This document shows, piece by piece, positions 37,527 through 38,716 of a stretch of 38,716 bases of DNA. The stretch spans positions 1 through 38,716 of the IMG/VR virus record IMGVR_UViG_3300042549_004390; one strand, given 5' to 3'. Positions within the stretch are counted from its first letter, which is position 1; the number at the start of each line of letters is the position of its first letter. The position numbers were made by a program, and so were the translations under genes. The stretch is from a virus. A model generated the notes under the pieces. The model had not been told where the DNA came from. It saw only the letters and a program-made list of their open reading frames with translations, and did not search any database.

Positions 37527-38716
37527 GCGGTGAGTGCCTGTAGCTGCGCGTTGGTGAGGCGGGAGGGGTAGTAGGTAAGGGTGCGGATGTAGCCCGTGAA
37601 GACATTTGAGCCACTGACGTTCTGGCTGCCAATACTCATCCGGTCGGGGGATGGCAGAGTGCCTGATGTGTCGGTAAGTACCGTGCCGCCGTTCGCGCAT
37701 CCGGCAAAATCGTTTGTCCGGTAGGCATATGCAATCTTGCGGACGTTGGCGTTTCCAAGGGTCATTGCATCTTGGAACGACACCTGAGAGACACCGAGAA
37801 CAGAAGTACCCTCGTTCCAACCGGGGCCGTAGCCCGCAGACAAAATTAGCTGGTGGTTAGAGGTAGACGCCGCCGAACTGTCGATCTCATACACGAATGG
37901 AAATGCGCTACCGCCCGTCGAACTGACGCCATTCGTGATTGCAACAAACTGCGGGATAATCGTCCCCTCGCTCTGGTTGTACCAGCTTGAGAAGTTCGTA
38001 CCCGTCATCGACGCGATGTCAGCCGCGCGTGTGACCGTGGAGGCTACGGTGGGGATGTAGCTGGTGGCGAACGCACCGGTTTCTGATTGAGCGCCCCACA
38101 ACAAAATTGTGGCGCTGGACGCAAAGGCCTCAAGACGCGCCGAAGAAATGCTGGAAACAATGGCAAAGCGCAGACCAGTCGCCGCTGCGTTGGTTGTTGT
38201 CATTACGCAACGATACCAACCGTTATTAAAAGCGGTAATCGATGCAGTCGTTCCGGTCCCAAAGGCGGCGCTCGTTGCAGCACTTAGATTAAAGTTTGCG
38301 TATGGATCGGCAGTGCCACCCACAGCTATCTGAAAAAAGTTTCCTGTCCCAGCTTTGACAAATACAGATATGGTCTTAGCACCTACGGCATCAGAAGCGT
38401 TCAGCGAATGCGTGTTTACTGTGCCGTCTGCCGTAATGGTGTCTGCGTTTGCCGTGCCGTCAGGCGAGGTCGTAGTGTTGGCAGTTACAGTGACAAAGAT
38501 GTTTTGCCACGACGGCGCGTTGTTAAACTGATCGCTGTACAGCACCAAGTTGACCCGCTGCTCCTCGATCAGCAGGCCGTTGGGCGCAAGTGTGACGGGG
38601 TTGTAGTCGAAGCGCGGGCCGTAGTAGGCCGTGCTGGTCGGTGCCGCGCCGGGGTTGTAGACGTAAGGGTCGACGCTGGCAGAGTTGGAAAGCTGCGCGC
38701 CCCAGAGGAACAGGCC
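37523..38716 (-). CDS. head-fibre or adhesin-like protein, 5' end outside window
   Basis: The frame is open to the right edge, so the start is missing; 397 residues are visible. The first visible part, GLFLWGAQLSNSASVDPYVY, then YYGPRFDYNPVTLAPNGLLI and EEQRVNLVLYSDQFNN, is a well-known linker in phage head-spike and surface-fibre proteins. It is followed by a carbohydrate-binding-like beta domain that ends with ILLWGAQSETGAFATSYIPT, a second copy of the LWGAQ signature, and then a LamG-like domain (SEGTIIPQFV, CANGGTVLTDTSG, GYIRTLTYYP). The repeated module suggests a multi-domain surface adhesin. Confidence 0.72.
   Translation of the reverse strand, partial: GLFLWGAQLSNSASVDPYVYNPGAAPTSTAYYGPRFDYNPVTLAPNGLLIEEQRVNLVLYSDQFNNAPSWQNIFVTVTANTTTSPDGTANADTITADGTVNTHSLNASDAVGAKTISVFVKAGTGNFFQIAVGGTADPYANFNLSAATSAAFGTGTTASITAFNNGWYRCVMTTTNAAATGLRFAIVSSISSARLEAFASSATILLWGAQSETGAFATSYIPTVASTVTRAADIASMTGTNFSSWYNQSEGTIIPQFVAITNGVSSTGGSAFPFVYEIDSSAASTSNHQLILSAGYGPGWNEGTSVLGVSQVSFQDAMTLGNANVRKIAYAYRTNDFAGCANGGTVLTDTSGTLPSPDRMSIGSQNVSGSNVFTGYIRTLTYYPSRLTNAQLQALTA

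Noticed and set aside
1-38716. tRNA genes, CRISPR arrays, insertion sequences or att sites.
   Set aside because: No cloverleaf, regularly spaced palindromic repeats, transposase or integrase was seen. The tandem repeats found are coding.

Overview
The window looks like most of a double-stranded DNA tailed phage (or an integrated or metagenomic relative) infecting an alphaproteobacterium. The tail genes suggest a podovirus. Evidence for this: a replication module of primase-helicase, PD-(D/E)XK exonuclease-like DUF2800, SSB-like DUF2815, family A DNA polymerase, VRR-NUC nuclease and SNF2 helicase; a GapR-like DUF2312 protein, a family centred on Alphaproteobacteria; a P22 gp10-like tail protein with connector-like proteins and very large internal-virion-type proteins; and a complete lysis cassette. 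The DNA is GC-rich and densely packed. Most gene junctions overlap by 1-4 bases (ATGA, TGATG, TAATG, GTGA). No portal, capsid, terminase, integrase or RNA polymerase gene is visible, so the head genes probably lie beyond the right edge. All names rest on reading motifs and remembered families; no database search was run.

Layout: bases 1-10833 are read on the + strand (early/replication arm) and 10826-38716 on the - strand (virion and lysis arm). The arms converge and their last genes overlap tail to tail by 8 bp. The + arm runs: tail of an unknown gene, primase-helicase, a cluster of small genes (2204-3325), exonuclease-like protein, SSB-like protein, GapR homologue, a strong terminator-like hairpin plus a second large inverted repeat, a small HTH protein, DNA polymerase, VRR-NUC nuclease, a small gene with divergent codon use, a zinc-ribbon protein, the SNF2 helicase and two small genes. 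A 46-nt element lies upstream of two small genes (2145-2190 and 8275-8320; 36/46 identical) and is a candidate phage-specific regulatory module.

The - arm, in transcription order from the right edge: a head-fibre or adhesin-like protein (open at the edge), several small accessory proteins (including DUF6321 and DUF6496 types), a small structural protein, a beta-helix spike-like protein with an AT-richer core, a tandem-repeat protein, a connector-like protein with an inserted beta domain, a DUF5856-like protein, lysis (three small membrane proteins, a GH19 endolysin, and Rz with Rz1 nested out of frame), a second adaptor-like protein, an S74-type tail fibre, a glycine-rich adhesin-like protein, the gp10-like tail protein, and a run of large proteins (795, 355, 224, 869, 726 and 475 aa) that I infer to be internal or ejected virion proteins. 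One of these carries a PcfJ-like motif and another an Ala/Lys-rich H1-like N-terminus.

How it fits together (inference): the + arm is expressed early to copy and protect the phage DNA, with the GapR-like protein perhaps managing overtwisted DNA or host nucleoid organisation. The - arm is expressed late to build the tail, deliver ejected proteins and lyse the cell. With no phage RNA polymerase in view, host RNA polymerase probably reads both arms; one plausible sigma70-type promoter is visible on the - strand at 31699-31727.
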